Notes: generated from the sequence alone by a model not told the origin. A stretch of 41,078 bases of DNA from an uncultured Lachnospiraceae bacterium (GCA_910583965.1 CAJUAE010000021.1:1-41078), one strand, 5' to 3'. Numbered from the stretch's first letter, positions 25,131-35,403 are shown. Numbers and translations: made by a program.

Positions 25131-25609
25131 AATTTCCCTTTCTCTTATCAGATTTTTACGAAAGCTTGTTTACTGTTAAAATTTATATTTATATTATTAC
25201 CCTGTTTTCTATATTCGTCAATCAAAAAAGGTATTGTATGGTTACTTTTCGTATCCACACCATGCTGCGCAGCCAGCATCAATTGTTGTAATTTACACGA
25301 GCTCCTGTCTGCCCGTTTTTGTGGGCGTACAAATCAGGATGCGTGAAAAAGTTACGAGTAAAAACTTATTGCATGGAGAGCGCAAAAAAGTTATAATTTT
25401 GTAGTGGTTAATTGTCTAGAAATTTAGATCGGAGAACCAATATTAAAAAAATAGTGAAATTTTGATAATATATTAATCTATTTTTAATCGAAACAGCATT
25501 TTTGATTAATTTTGATTGTTTATGATAGTATCATCAACAAAACACAAAAGCGAAGCTTTTGGAGAACGATAGTATCGCAAAAGAAAATAATCAAAAGGAG
25601 AGAAAAGAT
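25131..25609. other. Divergent intergenic region between fbp and the DUF4342-like gene
   Basis: No gene is supported in these 479 bp. The fbp start has AAAGGGA just upstream. A small hairpin GCCC...GGGC lies near 25312-25327. A possible plus-strand promoter with TTGATT and TAGTAT lies at about 25503-25533. The rest is A+T-rich with nothing further recognised. Confidence 0.4.
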
Positions 25610-26149
25610 ATGGATAATTTTGAAAAGGTTGAAAAATTAAGAGAACACGCAAGTGTATCTTATGAGGAGGCAAAGCAGGCATTAGAGAACAGCAATTGGG
25701 ATATTCTTGACGCCATGATTTACTTAGAACAGAGCGGAAAGGTACACGGTCCAGAGCAAGCAAGTTACACAACGCAGGCGGAGAAGGTAAAAATTGAGGT
25801 GGATGAGAAGGAGTGCAAATCGACTTTTTCTGACAATCTGAAACGATTTGGAGATTGGTGTCTAGGATTGATTGAAAAAGGAAACAATAATAGTTTCTGC
25901 GTGGAGCACGAAGACAGGGAGATTTTTCGAGTGCCGATTACCTTATTGGTAGTACTGATGTTCTTTTCTTTTTGGGTAGTTGTGCCTTTGCTGGTGATTG
26001 GATTATTCTTTGATATGAGATACCATTTTGCAGGACCAAATGTGAGAAGTGTTGACATTGATATTAACAAGGCGATGGACAGTGCAGCAGACGCGGCGGA
26101 GAGCATTAAGAACGAGTTTGGCAGTACTGCAAAAGAAGATGAGAAATAA
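25610..26149 (+). CDS. DUF4342-like membrane protein with UBA/TS-N-type N-terminus
   Basis: The ATG at 25610 follows AAAAGGAGAG; an in-frame upstream start at 25559 would bury that site. The 179 residues begin with a three-helix UBA/TS-N-like domain (about 1-45, VSYEEAKQALENSNWDILDA, then MIYLEQSG). A linker follows, then one or two hydrophobic segments (about 108-134, VPITLLVVLMFFSFWVVVPL) and an acidic tail. The family is common in Clostridia and has no settled function. The UBA-like fold suggests protein or peptide binding at the membrane. A terminator follows, so it is a separate unit from the two-component genes. Confidence 0.75.
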   Translation: MDNFEKVEKLREHASVSYEEAKQALENSNWDILDAMIYLEQSGKVHGPEQASYTTQAEKVKIEVDEKECKSTFSDNLKRFGDWCLGLIEKGNNNSFCVEHEDREIFRVPITLLVVLMFFSFWVVVPLLVIGLFFDMRYHFAGPNVRSVDIDINKAMDSAADAAESIKNEFGSTAKEDEK

Positions 26150-26160
26150 TTGGATAGAAA

Positions 26161-26195
26161 TGGGACTGGCTATTGTAAATTGGCCAGTCTCTTTG
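26161..26195 (+). terminator. Rho-independent terminator after the DUF4342-like gene
   Basis: GACTGGC (26164-26170) pairs with GCCAGTC (26183-26189) around a 12-nt loop, followed by a short T-rich stretch. Confidence 0.65.
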
Positions 26196-26273
26196 TGTAC
26201 TTTGTATAAATGTTTGATAAGACAAAAATAGGTAAGAGATTTTTAGAGATTATTTTATTTCGAGGAGGCAATA

Positions 26274-26960
26274 ATGGCAGTGACAATATTGATTGTGGAG
26301 GATGAGGAAAAAATAGGACGCTTTTTGGAGCTGGAGCTTTTGCATGAAGGTTATGAAGTTATGAAGGCAGTAAACGGCAGAGATGGGTTGGAGAAGGCGC
26401 AAAGTGGCAAGGTGGATTTAGTCGTGCTGGACGTAATGCTTCCTGCGTTAAATGGTTTCGAGGTGTTGCGTCGGCTGCGAAAAAGTTCGGATATTCCTGT
26501 TATAATGCTTACAGCACGTGACGAGGTGATAGATAAGGTCGCGGGACTGGATGGTGGTGCAGATGATTATATGACAAAGCCGTTTGCAATTGAGGAGTTA
26601 CTTGCCCGCATTCGTTTGGTACTCAAAAAGCATGGTGGTGCGGTTAGCTTGGACAAGAATCAGCTTTGTGTTGGAAAACTTAGAATGGATGTACAACGCT
26701 ATGAGGTTTCCTATGATGGAAAACAGGTGGAATTGACACACAGAGAATTTGAACTGTTGCGTGTGTTGCTTGAAAATAAAAATATAGTAATTTCAAGGGA
26801 TACCTTATTGGAGAAAGTGTGTGGATATGACTATATGGGAGAGACTAATATTATTGATGTGTATGTGCGATATCTTCGGAGTAAACTTGATGATGTATTT
26901 CAAGTAAAAATTATTCAGACAGTGCGGGGAGTGGGGTATTGTATTAAAGATGAAAGCTGA
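26274..26960 (+). CDS. OmpR-family response regulator
   Basis: This is the transcription factor of a two-component system. The receiver domain (about 3-115) has the acidic pocket E9/D10, phospho-acceptor D53 (VVLDVMLP), T80 and K102. The C-terminal winged helix (about 135-226) contains LTHREFELLRVLLENK, NIIDVYVRYLRSKLD and the wing TVRGVGYCI. GAGGAGG precedes the ATG. The sequence is closest in style to ArlR/CsrR regulators of Gram-positive bacteria. The gene overlaps the kinase gene by 11 bp. The signal is unknown. Confidence 0.93.
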   Translation: MAVTILIVEDEEKIGRFLELELLHEGYEVMKAVNGRDGLEKAQSGKVDLVVLDVMLPALNGFEVLRRLRKSSDIPVIMLTARDEVIDKVAGLDGGADDYMTKPFAIEELLARIRLVLKKHGGAVSLDKNQLCVGKLRMDVQRYEVSYDGKQVELTHREFELLRVLLENKNIVISRDTLLEKVCGYDYMGETNIIDVYVRYLRSKLDDVFQVKIIQTVRGVGYCIKDES

Positions 26961-28269
26961 AAAAAAAGAAAATAATAATAAAAATAGATTTGCTAAAAAA
27001 AATAAGCCATTTGACACTGTGCGCGTGACTTCCATTGCCAGAAAAATTAATTTAAACAATGCAGGGCGTATGTTCCTTGCATATATAGGAATGGATATAT
27101 TGGTACTGGTGATATTGATAGCTATTTTTGTGATTGGTATGGATTTGCAAATGACAGGAAATTTTTCCCTATCTTATAATAGAGAGTTTTTCTATAATAG
27201 GGATTTGTGGAAGATAGAGTACATTGTTTCGGATATTACAAATAATGTATTGTATCAAGTGCGGATTGGGATTTGGCTTGGGTTATTGCGCATTGGAGGT
27301 TTGATTGTTTTAGCGGCACAGATATTTGATTTAATTAGTATGGCTTTTTCAGGGACGGCACAGGTACGCAAAGAATTGCGACCGCTAAACCAGATTGCGG
27401 CGCGGGCACAAGAACTTAGTGAGCTAGCGTTTGACGAGACAAAATACCATAATCTGGAAGATGCAATAACAAACTTAAAGGTAGAGACAATGGAAAATGG
27501 AATCCATATGCACGATAAGGATTTACAAGGAATTGAAACTGCTCTAAATGGACTGCTTGAACGGATTCGGATATCCTACAAACAACAGACACAGTTTGTG
27601 TCAGACGCTTCACATGAGTTGCGCACGCCAATTGCCGTTATACAGGGATATGTCAATATGCTTGACCGATGGGGAAAAGAGGACACAGCAATTCTTGAGG
27701 AGTCTATTGAAGCGATTAAAAATGAGGCAAATCATATGCAAAAGTTGGTTGAACAACTTTTGTTCTTGGCGCGAGGGGATTCTAATCGGCAAAATCTTGA
27801 TATGAAAATTCATGGATTGAATAGTATTATGCGGGAAGTATATGAGGAGTCCTTAATGATAGATGAAAAGCATCGCTATCGTTTTGAGGAGTTGGAAGTT
27901 GTTCAAGTATATGGAGATAGTGATATGTTAAAGCAATCTGCAAGAATACTGATTGACAATGCTGCAAAGTACACAAAACAGGGAGAGGAGATTCTAATTC
28001 GTGTGGGCGCATGGAAGGATGGATCGCCATTTTATGGAATACAAGACAATGGAATTGGCATGTCACAGGAGGATGTGGAACATGCATTTGACCGTTTTTA
28101 TCGCGCTGATTCTGTGCGAAATAGCAAGACGGGCGGAACAGGACTTGGGCTTTCGATTGCAAAGTGGATTGTTGATAAACACCAAGGATATTATGATATT
28201 GTGAGCCGAGAAGCGTTGGGAACACGGTTTAGTGTAGTGTTTCCCACTGTGGATGGATTATATTTTTAA
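26950..28269 (+). CDS. Sensor histidine kinase, partner of the preceding regulator
   Basis: The 439-residue membrane kinase has a cytoplasmic Lys/Asn-rich N-terminus, two membrane segments (about 42-64 and 107-131) flanking a short extracellular loop, and a linker resembling HAMP. A HisKA domain with H222 in SDASHELRTP and an HATPase_c domain (ILIDNAAKYT, DNGIGMS, GGTGLGLSIAKWIVDKH) follow. The start overlaps the regulator stop, so the two are made together. The small sensor loop suggests it detects a membrane or small-molecule cue. Confidence 0.93.
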   Translation: MKAEKKENNNKNRFAKKNKPFDTVRVTSIARKINLNNAGRMFLAYIGMDILVLVILIAIFVIGMDLQMTGNFSLSYNREFFYNRDLWKIEYIVSDITNNVLYQVRIGIWLGLLRIGGLIVLAAQIFDLISMAFSGTAQVRKELRPLNQIAARAQELSELAFDETKYHNLEDAITNLKVETMENGIHMHDKDLQGIETALNGLLERIRISYKQQTQFVSDASHELRTPIAVIQGYVNMLDRWGKEDTAILEESIEAIKNEANHMQKLVEQLLFLARGDSNRQNLDMKIHGLNSIMREVYEESLMIDEKHRYRFEELEVVQVYGDSDMLKQSARILIDNAAKYTKQGEEILIRVGAWKDGSPFYGIQDNGIGMSQEDVEHAFDRFYRADSVRNSKTGGTGLGLSIAKWIVDKHQGYYDIVSREALGTRFSVVFPTVDGLYF

Positions 28270-28471
28270 TTGTTAAGAGTTTGAGGTGATATTTGAAGTT
28301 TAATTTTGCAAAAATAGATTTTCGTACTAAAATCAGATTCTTGTAGAATGTGCAGTATCTGTGTATTTTTGACCTGCAAAAAGCAACGAACTGTTACAAG
28401 TTTCAAAAATAAAAGAAAACTTGCCATTGGATATATCGTCATATATAATAAGAATAGAAAGGAAATTAATT

Positions 28472-28885
28472 ATGTGGTTTATATTTGCATTGCTGTCTGC
28501 AGTGTTTGCGGCGTTGACTTCTATTCTGGCAAAAATTGGAATTGCGGGAGTGAACTCAAATCTTGCAACTGCCATTCGAACAGTAGTTGTAGTAGTGATG
28601 GCGTGGGGCATGGTATTTTTGACAAATGCGCAAGGAGGCATTGCACAAATAGAGAAAAAGAGTTGGATTTTTCTTATTCTATCGGGTTTTGCAACGGGTG
28701 CATCTTGGCTGTGTTATTATCGCGCGCTGCAACTTGGAGAAGTTTCTAAAGTGGTTCCAATTGATAAATTAAGTGTCGTCATCACTCTGGTGCTTGGATT
28801 TATATTTCTGCATGAGCAGTTTAGTGTCAAATCATTGATTGGGTGTATTCTAATTGGTGTTGGGACGCTGGTGATGGTACTTTAA
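28472..28885 (+). CDS. Small EamA-family transporter (137 aa)
   Basis: The ATG at 28472 is chosen because AAAGGA lies just before it; a start at 28421 would add a hydrophilic extension. The protein has about five hydrophobic segments and EamA signatures (ALLSAVFAALTSILAKIGI at the start; ASWLCYYRALQLGEVSKVVP; DKLSVVITLVLGFIFLHE; LIGVGTLVM at the end). It is one EamA half, as in small dimeric drug/metabolite exporters. The substrate is unknown. Confidence 0.85.
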   Translation: MWFIFALLSAVFAALTSILAKIGIAGVNSNLATAIRTVVVVVMAWGMVFLTNAQGGIAQIEKKSWIFLILSGFATGASWLCYYRALQLGEVSKVVPIDKLSVVITLVLGFIFLHEQFSVKSLIGCILIGVGTLVMVL

Positions 28886-29020
28886 AGAACACAAGATATT
28901 TTAGCAAAAGGATTGATATAAAAAGTACATCTGATAACAGGAAGTTTCACGTCAAAAAACGTAAAGGACAGCGTTTTTCATTTCTATTTGAGCCGTCCAA
29001 AGACGGCATGGGGGATTATT

Positions 29021-32000
29021 ATGGCATTTACACATCTGCATGTGCATACGGAATACAGTCTGCTCGATGGCTCCAACAAAATTAAGGAATATGTCAAGCG
29101 TGTAAAGGAACTTGGCATGGATAGTGCGGCAATTACAGATCATGGTGTTATGTACGGCGTGATTGATTTTTATAAGGAAGCGAAAGCAAATGATATTAAG
29201 CCAATTCTTGGGTGTGAGGTTTATGTGGCGCCCAATTCGCGCTTTGACAAGGAAGTTGGCGGAGGGGATGACCGATATCATCACCTAGTGTTGTTGGCGG
29301 AAAATAATATTGGTTATGCTAATTTAATGAAAATTGTAAGTAAGGGCTTTACTGAGGGATATTATTATAAGCCACGTGTAGATATGGAGGTTTTAGAGCA
29401 ATATCATGAGGGTATTATCGCGCTCTCTGCCTGTCTTGCAGGTGAAGTGCCAAAGCTCTTAACGAAAGGATTATACCAAGAAGCCAAAAAAATTGCACTC
29501 AAATATGAACAATGTTTTGGCAAAGGGAACTATTTCTTCGAGTTGCAGGACCATGGCATTTTAGAACAGCGAACAGTTAACACAGCACTATTGCGTTTAA
29601 GTAAGGAACTTGAGATACCACTTGTGGCGACAAATGATATTCATTACACATACGCAGAGGACGCCCAATCACACGACATTTTGCTCTGCATTCAGACTGC
29701 AAAAAAGGTTTCTGATGAGAACCGAATGCGCTATGAAGGTGGACAGTACTATGTTAAGAGTGAACTGGAGATGCGCGAACTGTTTTCTTATGCACAACAA
29801 GCGATCGACAATACAGCACTGATAGCAGATCGCTGCAATGTGGAAATTGAATTTGGTGTGACAAAGTTGCCTAAATTTGAGGTGCCAGAGGGATATGATT
29901 CATGGAGTTATCTCAATAAACTCTGCTTAAATGGGTTGAATGAGCGTTATCCTAATGATGATGGCGTTATTCGGGAAAAGTTAGACTATGAGTTGAATGT
30001 TATTCAGAAGATGGGATATGTGGATTATTTCTTAATTGTATGGGATTTTATCAATTGGGCGAGAGAGCATGATATTCCAGTTGGACCAGGACGTGGTTCA
30101 GCAGCAGGAAGTATTGTGTCGTATTGCCTTCATATTACAAATATTGATCCAATTCGTTACAGTTTGTTGTTTGAGCGTTTTTTGAATCCAGAGCGTGTAT
30201 CTATGCCAGATATCGACATCGATTTTTGTTATGAGCGCAGGCAGGAAGTGATTGATTACGTCAGTGAAAAGTACGGACATGATAAGGTGGTACAGATTGT
30301 AACATTTGGTACAATGGCTGCAAAAGGTGTGATACGTGATGTTGGGCGTGCACTCGATCTTTCCTATAATTATGTGGATGGGATCGCAAAGATGATACCA
30401 AACGAAAACAATGCGCCAGTGAATATTACACGTGCACTTGAGATGAATCCAGAATTTCGGATTATGTATCAACAGGATGAACAGGTCCGATATTTGATTG
30501 ATATGTGTAAAAGATTGGAGGGTTTGCCACGCCATACCTCAATGCACGCAGCAGGAGTTGTCATCTGCCAGAGACCAGCGGATGAGTTTGTCCCGCTATC
30601 TCGCGGAAGTGATGGTGCTATTACAACGCAGTTTACAATGACTACGATTGAAGAATTGGGACTGTTAAAGATGGACTTTTTGGGGCTGCGCACATTGACT
30701 GTGATTAAAGATGCTGTGGACAATGTGGAGAAGACAACAGGTATTCATATTGATATAGATCACATTGACTATAATGACAAAAAGGTGCTAGCCTCTCTCG
30801 GAACTGGAAGAACAGATGGGGTGTTCCAGCTTGAAAGTCAGGGTATGAAAAACTTTATGAAGGAATTAAAACCGCAAAACCTAGAGGATATTATTGCTGG
30901 CATCTCTCTTTATCGCCCTGGACCAATGGATTTTATCCCCGCATATATTCGAGGAAAAAATAACCATAACGCTGTTACATATGCTTGTCCACAATTGGAA
31001 CCAATTTTATCACCTACTTATGGTTGTATTGTGTATCAGGAACAGGTGATGCAGATTGTCCGTGATTTAGGCGGTTATACATTGGGGCGTAGTGATTTAG
31101 TGCGTCGTGCAATGAGCAAGAAAAAGAAATATATTATGGAACAGGAGCGTAAAAATTTCGTGCATGGCAATGTGGAAGAAGGCGTTCCAGGTTGTGTGGC
31201 GAGTGGTATTTCAGAGACTATAGCAGATCAGATCTATGGAACTATGATGGATTTTGCCAGATATGCATTTAACAAATCACATGCAGCATGCTATGCAGTT
31301 GTCGCTTATCAGACAGCATATTTGAAATATTATTATCCAGTGGAATTTATGGCTGCCCTTTTGACATCAGTAATAGATAATGCATCCAAAGTGTCAGAGT
31401 ATATTATGGTTTGTAAAAGTATGGGGATTCAAATTTTGCCGCCGGATATCAATGAGGGAGAAAATGGATTTTCTGTGTCGAATGGTGCAATTCGCTATGC
31501 GCTAAATGCAATTAAGAGCGTTGGAAAAACAGTGATTGACAGAATTGCACAGGAGCGAAAAGAACATGGAAAATATGAGGATTTAAACGATTTTATAGAG
31601 CGTACACAGGATGTTGATATAAACAAACGCACGATTGAAAATTTTATTAAGGCAGGTGCATTTGATAGTTTTGGGGCAACAAGAAAACAGCTTATGAGTG
31701 TTTATGCACAGATTCTTGACAGCATTGTGCATACCAAACGCGGTGTGATGGCAGGCCAGATATCACTGTTTGATATTGTCTCAGAGGAAGATAAAAAAGA
31801 ACTTGAAATTCCAATGCCTAATGTCGGGGAATATGAGAAGGAACTACTACTTAGTTTTGAGAAGGAAGTGTTGGGATTTTATGTGAGTGGGCACCCAATG
31901 GAGGAGTATCAAATTTTATGGGAAAAGCGTATCACAGCCAAGACATCGGATTTTTATCTTGATGAGGAGACAGGGCAAACGCATGTGGAAGACAATGCAA

Positions 32001-32479
32001 AGGCAGTGATAGGTGGTATGATAACAGATAAAAAGATAAAATATACCAAACAGGATAAGATTATGGCATTTCTCACGCTAGAGGATTTGGTGGGCAGTGT
32101 GGAAGTTGTAGTATTTCCCAATGCATATGAAAAATATTCATCAAAACTTTTGGAAGAAAATAAGGTGTTTATTGAAGGCAGAGTGAAAGTGGAAGATGAG
32201 CGCGACGGCAAATTAATTTGTGAGCAGATCACCGCGTTTGATGAGATTCCAAGAAAGGTTTGGCTGAAGTTTCCAGATATGAACACTTATGTCAGCAAGG
32301 AAGCTACTTTGTTTGATGCTATCTATGAATCAGAAGGGATAGACAATGTTATTATATATATAGAAGAAACACATCAAAAAAAGACATTGCCACCAAATCG
32401 AAATATAAAAGCGGACAGAGCAATACTCGACAAATTGCGCAATTTGTTTGGTGAGGAGAATGTTAAAGTGGTAGGATAA
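29021..32479 (+). CDS. dnaE: DNA polymerase III alpha subunit (DnaE)
   Basis: This is a replicative DNA polymerase of the C family. The ATG at 29021 has GGGGGAT upstream and gives the typical N-terminus MAFTHLHVHTEYSLLDG; a TTG at 28988 is less likely. The 1152 residues have the PHP domain (1-about 200), the palm with catalytic aspartates in PDIDIDF (about 395-401), the finger and helix-hairpin-helix regions, and an OB fold near 1000-1080 (ITDKKIKYTKQDKIMAFLTL). Length is normal for DnaE1. Low-GC bacteria also carry PolC, which is not in the window. It is followed by pfkA. Confidence 0.97.
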   Translation: MAFTHLHVHTEYSLLDGSNKIKEYVKRVKELGMDSAAITDHGVMYGVIDFYKEAKANDIKPILGCEVYVAPNSRFDKEVGGGDDRYHHLVLLAENNIGYANLMKIVSKGFTEGYYYKPRVDMEVLEQYHEGIIALSACLAGEVPKLLTKGLYQEAKKIALKYEQCFGKGNYFFELQDHGILEQRTVNTALLRLSKELEIPLVATNDIHYTYAEDAQSHDILLCIQTAKKVSDENRMRYEGGQYYVKSELEMRELFSYAQQAIDNTALIADRCNVEIEFGVTKLPKFEVPEGYDSWSYLNKLCLNGLNERYPNDDGVIREKLDYELNVIQKMGYVDYFLIVWDFINWAREHDIPVGPGRGSAAGSIVSYCLHITNIDPIRYSLLFERFLNPERVSMPDIDIDFCYERRQEVIDYVSEKYGHDKVVQIVTFGTMAAKGVIRDVGRALDLSYNYVDGIAKMIPNENNAPVNITRALEMNPEFRIMYQQDEQVRYLIDMCKRLEGLPRHTSMHAAGVVICQRPADEFVPLSRGSDGAITTQFTMTTIEELGLLKMDFLGLRTLTVIKDAVDNVEKTTGIHIDIDHIDYNDKKVLASLGTGRTDGVFQLESQGMKNFMKELKPQNLEDIIAGISLYRPGPMDFIPAYIRGKNNHNAVTYACPQLEPILSPTYGCIVYQEQVMQIVRDLGGYTLGRSDLVRRAMSKKKKYIMEQERKNFVHGNVEEGVPGCVASGISETIADQIYGTMMDFARYAFNKSHAACYAVVAYQTAYLKYYYPVEFMAALLTSVIDNASKVSEYIMVCKSMGIQILPPDINEGENGFSVSNGAIRYALNAIKSVGKTVIDRIAQERKEHGKYEDLNDFIERTQDVDINKRTIENFIKAGAFDSFGATRKQLMSVYAQILDSIVHTKRGVMAGQISLFDIVSEEDKKELEIPMPNVGEYEKELLLSFEKEVLGFYVSGHPMEEYQILWEKRITAKTSDFYLDEETGQTHVEDNAKAVIGGMITDKKIKYTKQDKIMAFLTLEDLVGSVEVVVFPNAYEKYSSKLLEENKVFIEGRVKVEDERDGKLICEQITAFDEIPRKVWLKFPDMNTYVSKEATLFDAIYESEGIDNVIIYIEETHQKKTLPPNRNIKADRAILDKLRNLFGEENVKVVG

Positions 32480-32491
32480 TATTTTTTGCAA

Positions 32492-32526
32492 GCCTGCATA
32501 TAAAATGTCACAAAGCAGGCATTTTG
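32492..32526 (+). terminator. Terminator-like hairpin after dnaE
   Basis: GCCTGC (32492-32497) pairs with GCAGGC (32515-32520) around a 17-nt loop, followed by ATTTTGG. Confidence 0.5.
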
Positions 32527-32658
32527 GTGCTGGATGTGACATCATGCAACAAGTGTATGGCGCGGATGTGAAAAGTAATGAACTTCCACAAGATTTGATA
32601 AAAAATTATCAATAAATATTGTAATATAAGAAAAAAAGGTTTAAAATATTTATGATTA

Positions 32659-32698
32659 CGCGAACAAATACTTTCGCGAATGATACGGATTATATAAT
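32659..32698 (+). promoter_or_regulatory. pfkA promoter with overlapping operator candidate
   Basis: TATAAT lies at 32693-32698. The -35 zone (around 32670-32675) is overlapped by the inverted repeat CGCGAA (32659-32664), an 8-nt spacer and TTCGCG (32673-32678). No good TTGACA is present. The position would let a bound protein block or recruit polymerase. Confidence 0.45.
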
Positions 32699-32758
32699 GC
32701 AGAAGTGTTATAGGCTTGGGCAAAACAGGGGATATTTTTATTAATAGGAGGTAAAACG

Positions 32759-33733
32759 ATGTCTAGTGAAATCAAGACGATAGGTGTATTGACAAGCGGG
32801 GGGGATGCACCGGGAATGAATGCTGCTATCCGTGCAGTGGTAAGAAAAGGTCTGACAAATGGTGTGAAGGTGAAGGGAATTAAGCGTGGCTACATGGGAC
32901 TTCTCAATGAGGAGATTGTCGATATGAAGGCATACAGTGTGGCTGACATTATTCAGAAAGGTGGCACAATTCTCGGCACAGCAAGATGTCTTGAATTTAA
33001 GGAAGATAATATACAACAGATGGCTGCGGAAATTTGCCATAAACATGGGATTGATGGACTTGTTGTGATTGGTGGTGATGGCTCTTACAGAGGCGCGCAG
33101 GGACTTGCAAGACATGGTATCAATACAGTTGGCGTTCCGGGAACGATTGACCTTGACATTGCATGTACTGAATATACTATTGGATTTGATACAGCGATCA
33201 ATACAGCTATGGAGGCAATTGATAAGGTAAGAGATACATCTTCTTCTCATGAGCGGTGTTCTATCATTGAAGTTATGGGAAGACATGCTGGTTATATTGC
33301 ACTCTGGACAGGCGTTGCTAACGGTGCAGAAGATATTCTCATTCCAGAAAAGTATAATTTTGATGAACAGGAATTGATTAATAATATTGTTAGAAGTAGA
33401 AAGAAAGGAAAGACACATCATCTAATTGTGAATGCAGAAGGTATTGGTCACTCTACATCAATGGCAAAGAGAATTGAGGCAGCGACAGGAATTGAGACAA
33501 GAGCGACAATCCTTGGTTATTTGCAGCGCGGCGGTAATCCAACCTGTAAAGACAGATTTTATGCATCGATTATGGGTGCGTATGCGGCGGATATTCTCTG
33601 TGGTGGCAAGTCAAACAGAGTTGTGGCATACAAGCATGGTTCTTTTGTGGATTATGATATTGAGGAAGCACTGAATATGAAGAAAGGAATAGACGAATAT
33701 CAGTTCGATATTTGCCGGAAATTATCGAGATAA
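32759..33733 (+). CDS. pfkA: 6-phosphofructokinase
   Basis: This enzyme phosphorylates fructose-6-phosphate, the committed step of glycolysis. The 324 residues have SGGDAPGMNAAIRAVV (nucleotide site), GGDGS (105-109), VGVPGTIDLDI (124-134) with the catalytic aspartates D131 and D133, and MGRHAGYIA. The usual TIDND reads TIDLD here, while both aspartates are kept. G106 in GGDG and the overall length suggest ATP rather than PPi as donor. AGGAGG precedes the start at 32759. It acts opposite to fbp at 23237-25130. Confidence 0.95.
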   Translation: MSSEIKTIGVLTSGGDAPGMNAAIRAVVRKGLTNGVKVKGIKRGYMGLLNEEIVDMKAYSVADIIQKGGTILGTARCLEFKEDNIQQMAAEICHKHGIDGLVVIGGDGSYRGAQGLARHGINTVGVPGTIDLDIACTEYTIGFDTAINTAMEAIDKVRDTSSSHERCSIIEVMGRHAGYIALWTGVANGAEDILIPEKYNFDEQELINNIVRSRKKGKTHHLIVNAEGIGHSTSMAKRIEAATGIETRATILGYLQRGGNPTCKDRFYASIMGAYAADILCGGKSNRVVAYKHGSFVDYDIEEALNMKKGIDEYQFDICRKLSR

Positions 33734-33743
33734 GTACGTCTTT

Positions 33744-33796
33744 AAAAGTGAAGAACGCCAAACACAATTTTGTGTTTGGCGTTCTTCACTTTTATT
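33744..33796 (+). terminator. Very strong terminator after pfkA
   Basis: A perfect 24-bp stem (33744-33767 with 33770-33793) around a 2-nt loop ends in a T-run within its own right arm. The left arm begins with four A residues, so it could act in both directions. Confidence 0.9.
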
Positions 33797-33962
33797 GGAA
33801 CAAGTATTCATGTAAATTATGATAATTAGGCGCATCTGATTTGTTCTGTGCATTATGTTTAATATCGTTTTTTATTTACATTTTATAAAATGTATTGGAC
33901 TCATTTTCAAAAGAATGTTTTTCAATACATTTTATGATAAAAGAAATGATTTGATGATGCTC

Positions 33963-33990
33963 TTGTTTTATATAGTAAAAGTGATATAAT
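33963..33990 (+). promoter_or_regulatory. Promoter of the potassium transporter genes
   Basis: TTGTTT (33963-33968), a 16-bp spacer and TATAAT (33985-33990) lie about 55 bp upstream of the membrane subunit start. The rest of the 311-bp gap (33734-34044) holds the pfkA terminator and an inverted repeat AAATGTATTG...CAATACATTT (about 33888-33938). No c-di-AMP riboswitch consensus was recognised. Confidence 0.6.
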
Positions 33991-34044
33991 TAACATTGGT
34001 CTGTAATATTAAAAAAAGATAAAAAATAAAGGATAAAAAATATC

Positions 34045-35403
34045 ATGGTATTAGAATTAAACAATAAGAAACCAAAAGCCAAAAAGTCAACTACAAGGCT
34101 GATTGCATTTGGATTTGCAACGATTATTCTAATAGGGGCATTGTTACTTACACTGCCCTTTGCGAATAAGTCTGGTCAAGGAAATTTCCTGAATGCACTT
34201 TTTACGGCGACTTCTGCGACTTGTGTGACAGGACTTGTTGTGGCAGATACCTATCAGAATTGGACTACATTTGGACAGCTTGTTATACTCTGTATGATAC
34301 AAGTTGGCGGTCTGGGGTTTATGACAATTGGTGCTTACATTTCGGTGCTTCTTAAAAAGCGCATTGGATTGCAGGAACGGGAACAATTGCAGGAGAGTGT
34401 TAACGCGCTGGAAATTGCAGGGGTTGTCCGCCTAGTCAAAAAAATTGTTCAGGGAGCACTTTGTATTGAACTTTTGGGGGCGATTTTGCTTGCATTTCGA
34501 TTTGTACCACAGTTTGGACCAATAAAGGGAATTTATTTTTCCGTGTTTCATGCGGTGTCTGCGTTTTGTAATGGTGGTTTTGATTTAATGGGAACCAATG
34601 AGGCATATTCTTCTCTGGTTGCATTTGAGGGAGATGTGCTGGTGAATCTTGTGATAGTAACTTTGATTATAGTGGGGGGAATTGGCTTTATTGTCTGGGA
34701 TGATGTGGCGCGCAACAAATGGCATTTTAAGCGCTATCTACTGCATAGTAAAATTGTAATTACTGTGACGTTTCTATTGACTGTGGTTGGCACAATTCTG
34801 TTTTTAATTACAGAAAAGGATGCGGCTTTTGTCGGTATGAATCCATTACAAAGATTTTTGGGTGCGTTGTTCTCCTCTGTCACCCCAAGAACAGCAGGGT
34901 TTAATTCTGTAGACACAGCAGCATTGTCAAACGCAGGAAAATTACTGACAATGGTAATGATGTTTATTGGTGGAAGTCCGGGTTCCACAGCAGGTGGAGT
35001 AAAGACGACCTCAATGGTGGTACTGTTATTTTATGCTGTGGCGATGGTATTAAATAAAGAGGATATTAACCTTTTTGGAAGACGCCTCACAGATGAAGTC
35101 GTTAAAAAAGCAAATGCAGTTGTGATTATCAACGCCACACTGACAATCGTAGCAACTGTTATTATAATGGCATTACAACCGTTATTAAATTTTGAAGATG
35201 TTTTGTTTGAGGTTCTCTCTGCCATTGGAACTGCTGGAATGACCGTTGGAATTACAAGAGATTTAAATATGATAGCACGAGTTATTATAATCGTATTAAT
35301 GTATTGCGGGCGATTGGGAAGTCTTTCTTTCGCACTGGTGTTTGCACAGAAAAACACTTCTGCGTCTGTCCGTCAGCCGCAGGAAAAAATAATTGTGGGA
35401 TAA
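34045..35403 (+). CDS. ktrB: Potassium uptake membrane subunit (KtrB/TrkH family)
   Basis: This forms the K+-translocating pore. The 452 residues contain four pore-loop repeats: SATCVTGLV, CNGGFDL, TPRTAGFN and GTAGMTVG, each with the selectivity-filter glycine, among about eight membrane helices. The short length and partner gene match KtrB rather than the longer Gram-negative TrkH. The gating subunit follows after 12 bp. Confidence 0.93.
   Translation: MVLELNNKKPKAKKSTTRLIAFGFATIILIGALLLTLPFANKSGQGNFLNALFTATSATCVTGLVVADTYQNWTTFGQLVILCMIQVGGLGFMTIGAYISVLLKKRIGLQEREQLQESVNALEIAGVVRLVKKIVQGALCIELLGAILLAFRFVPQFGPIKGIYFSVFHAVSAFCNGGFDLMGTNEAYSSLVAFEGDVLVNLVIVTLIIVGGIGFIVWDDVARNKWHFKRYLLHSKIVITVTFLLTVVGTILFLITEKDAAFVGMNPLQRFLGALFSSVTPRTAGFNSVDTAALSNAGKLLTMVMMFIGGSPGSTAGGVKTTSMVVLLFYAVAMVLNKEDINLFGRRLTDEVVKKANAVVIINATLTIVATVIIMALQPLLNFEDVLFEVLSAIGTAGMTVGITRDLNMIARVIIIVLMYCGRLGSLSFALVFAQKNTSASVRQPQEKIIVG

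Noticed and set aside
33131..33161. PfkA with TIDLD in place of TIDND as a broken active site
   Set aside because: Both catalytic aspartates are kept, and I recall this variant as common in Clostridia, so the enzyme is probably active.
33796..34044. c-di-AMP riboswitch before the potassium transporter
   Set aside because: The expected conserved core was not seen; the gap is A+T-rich with an ordinary promoter.
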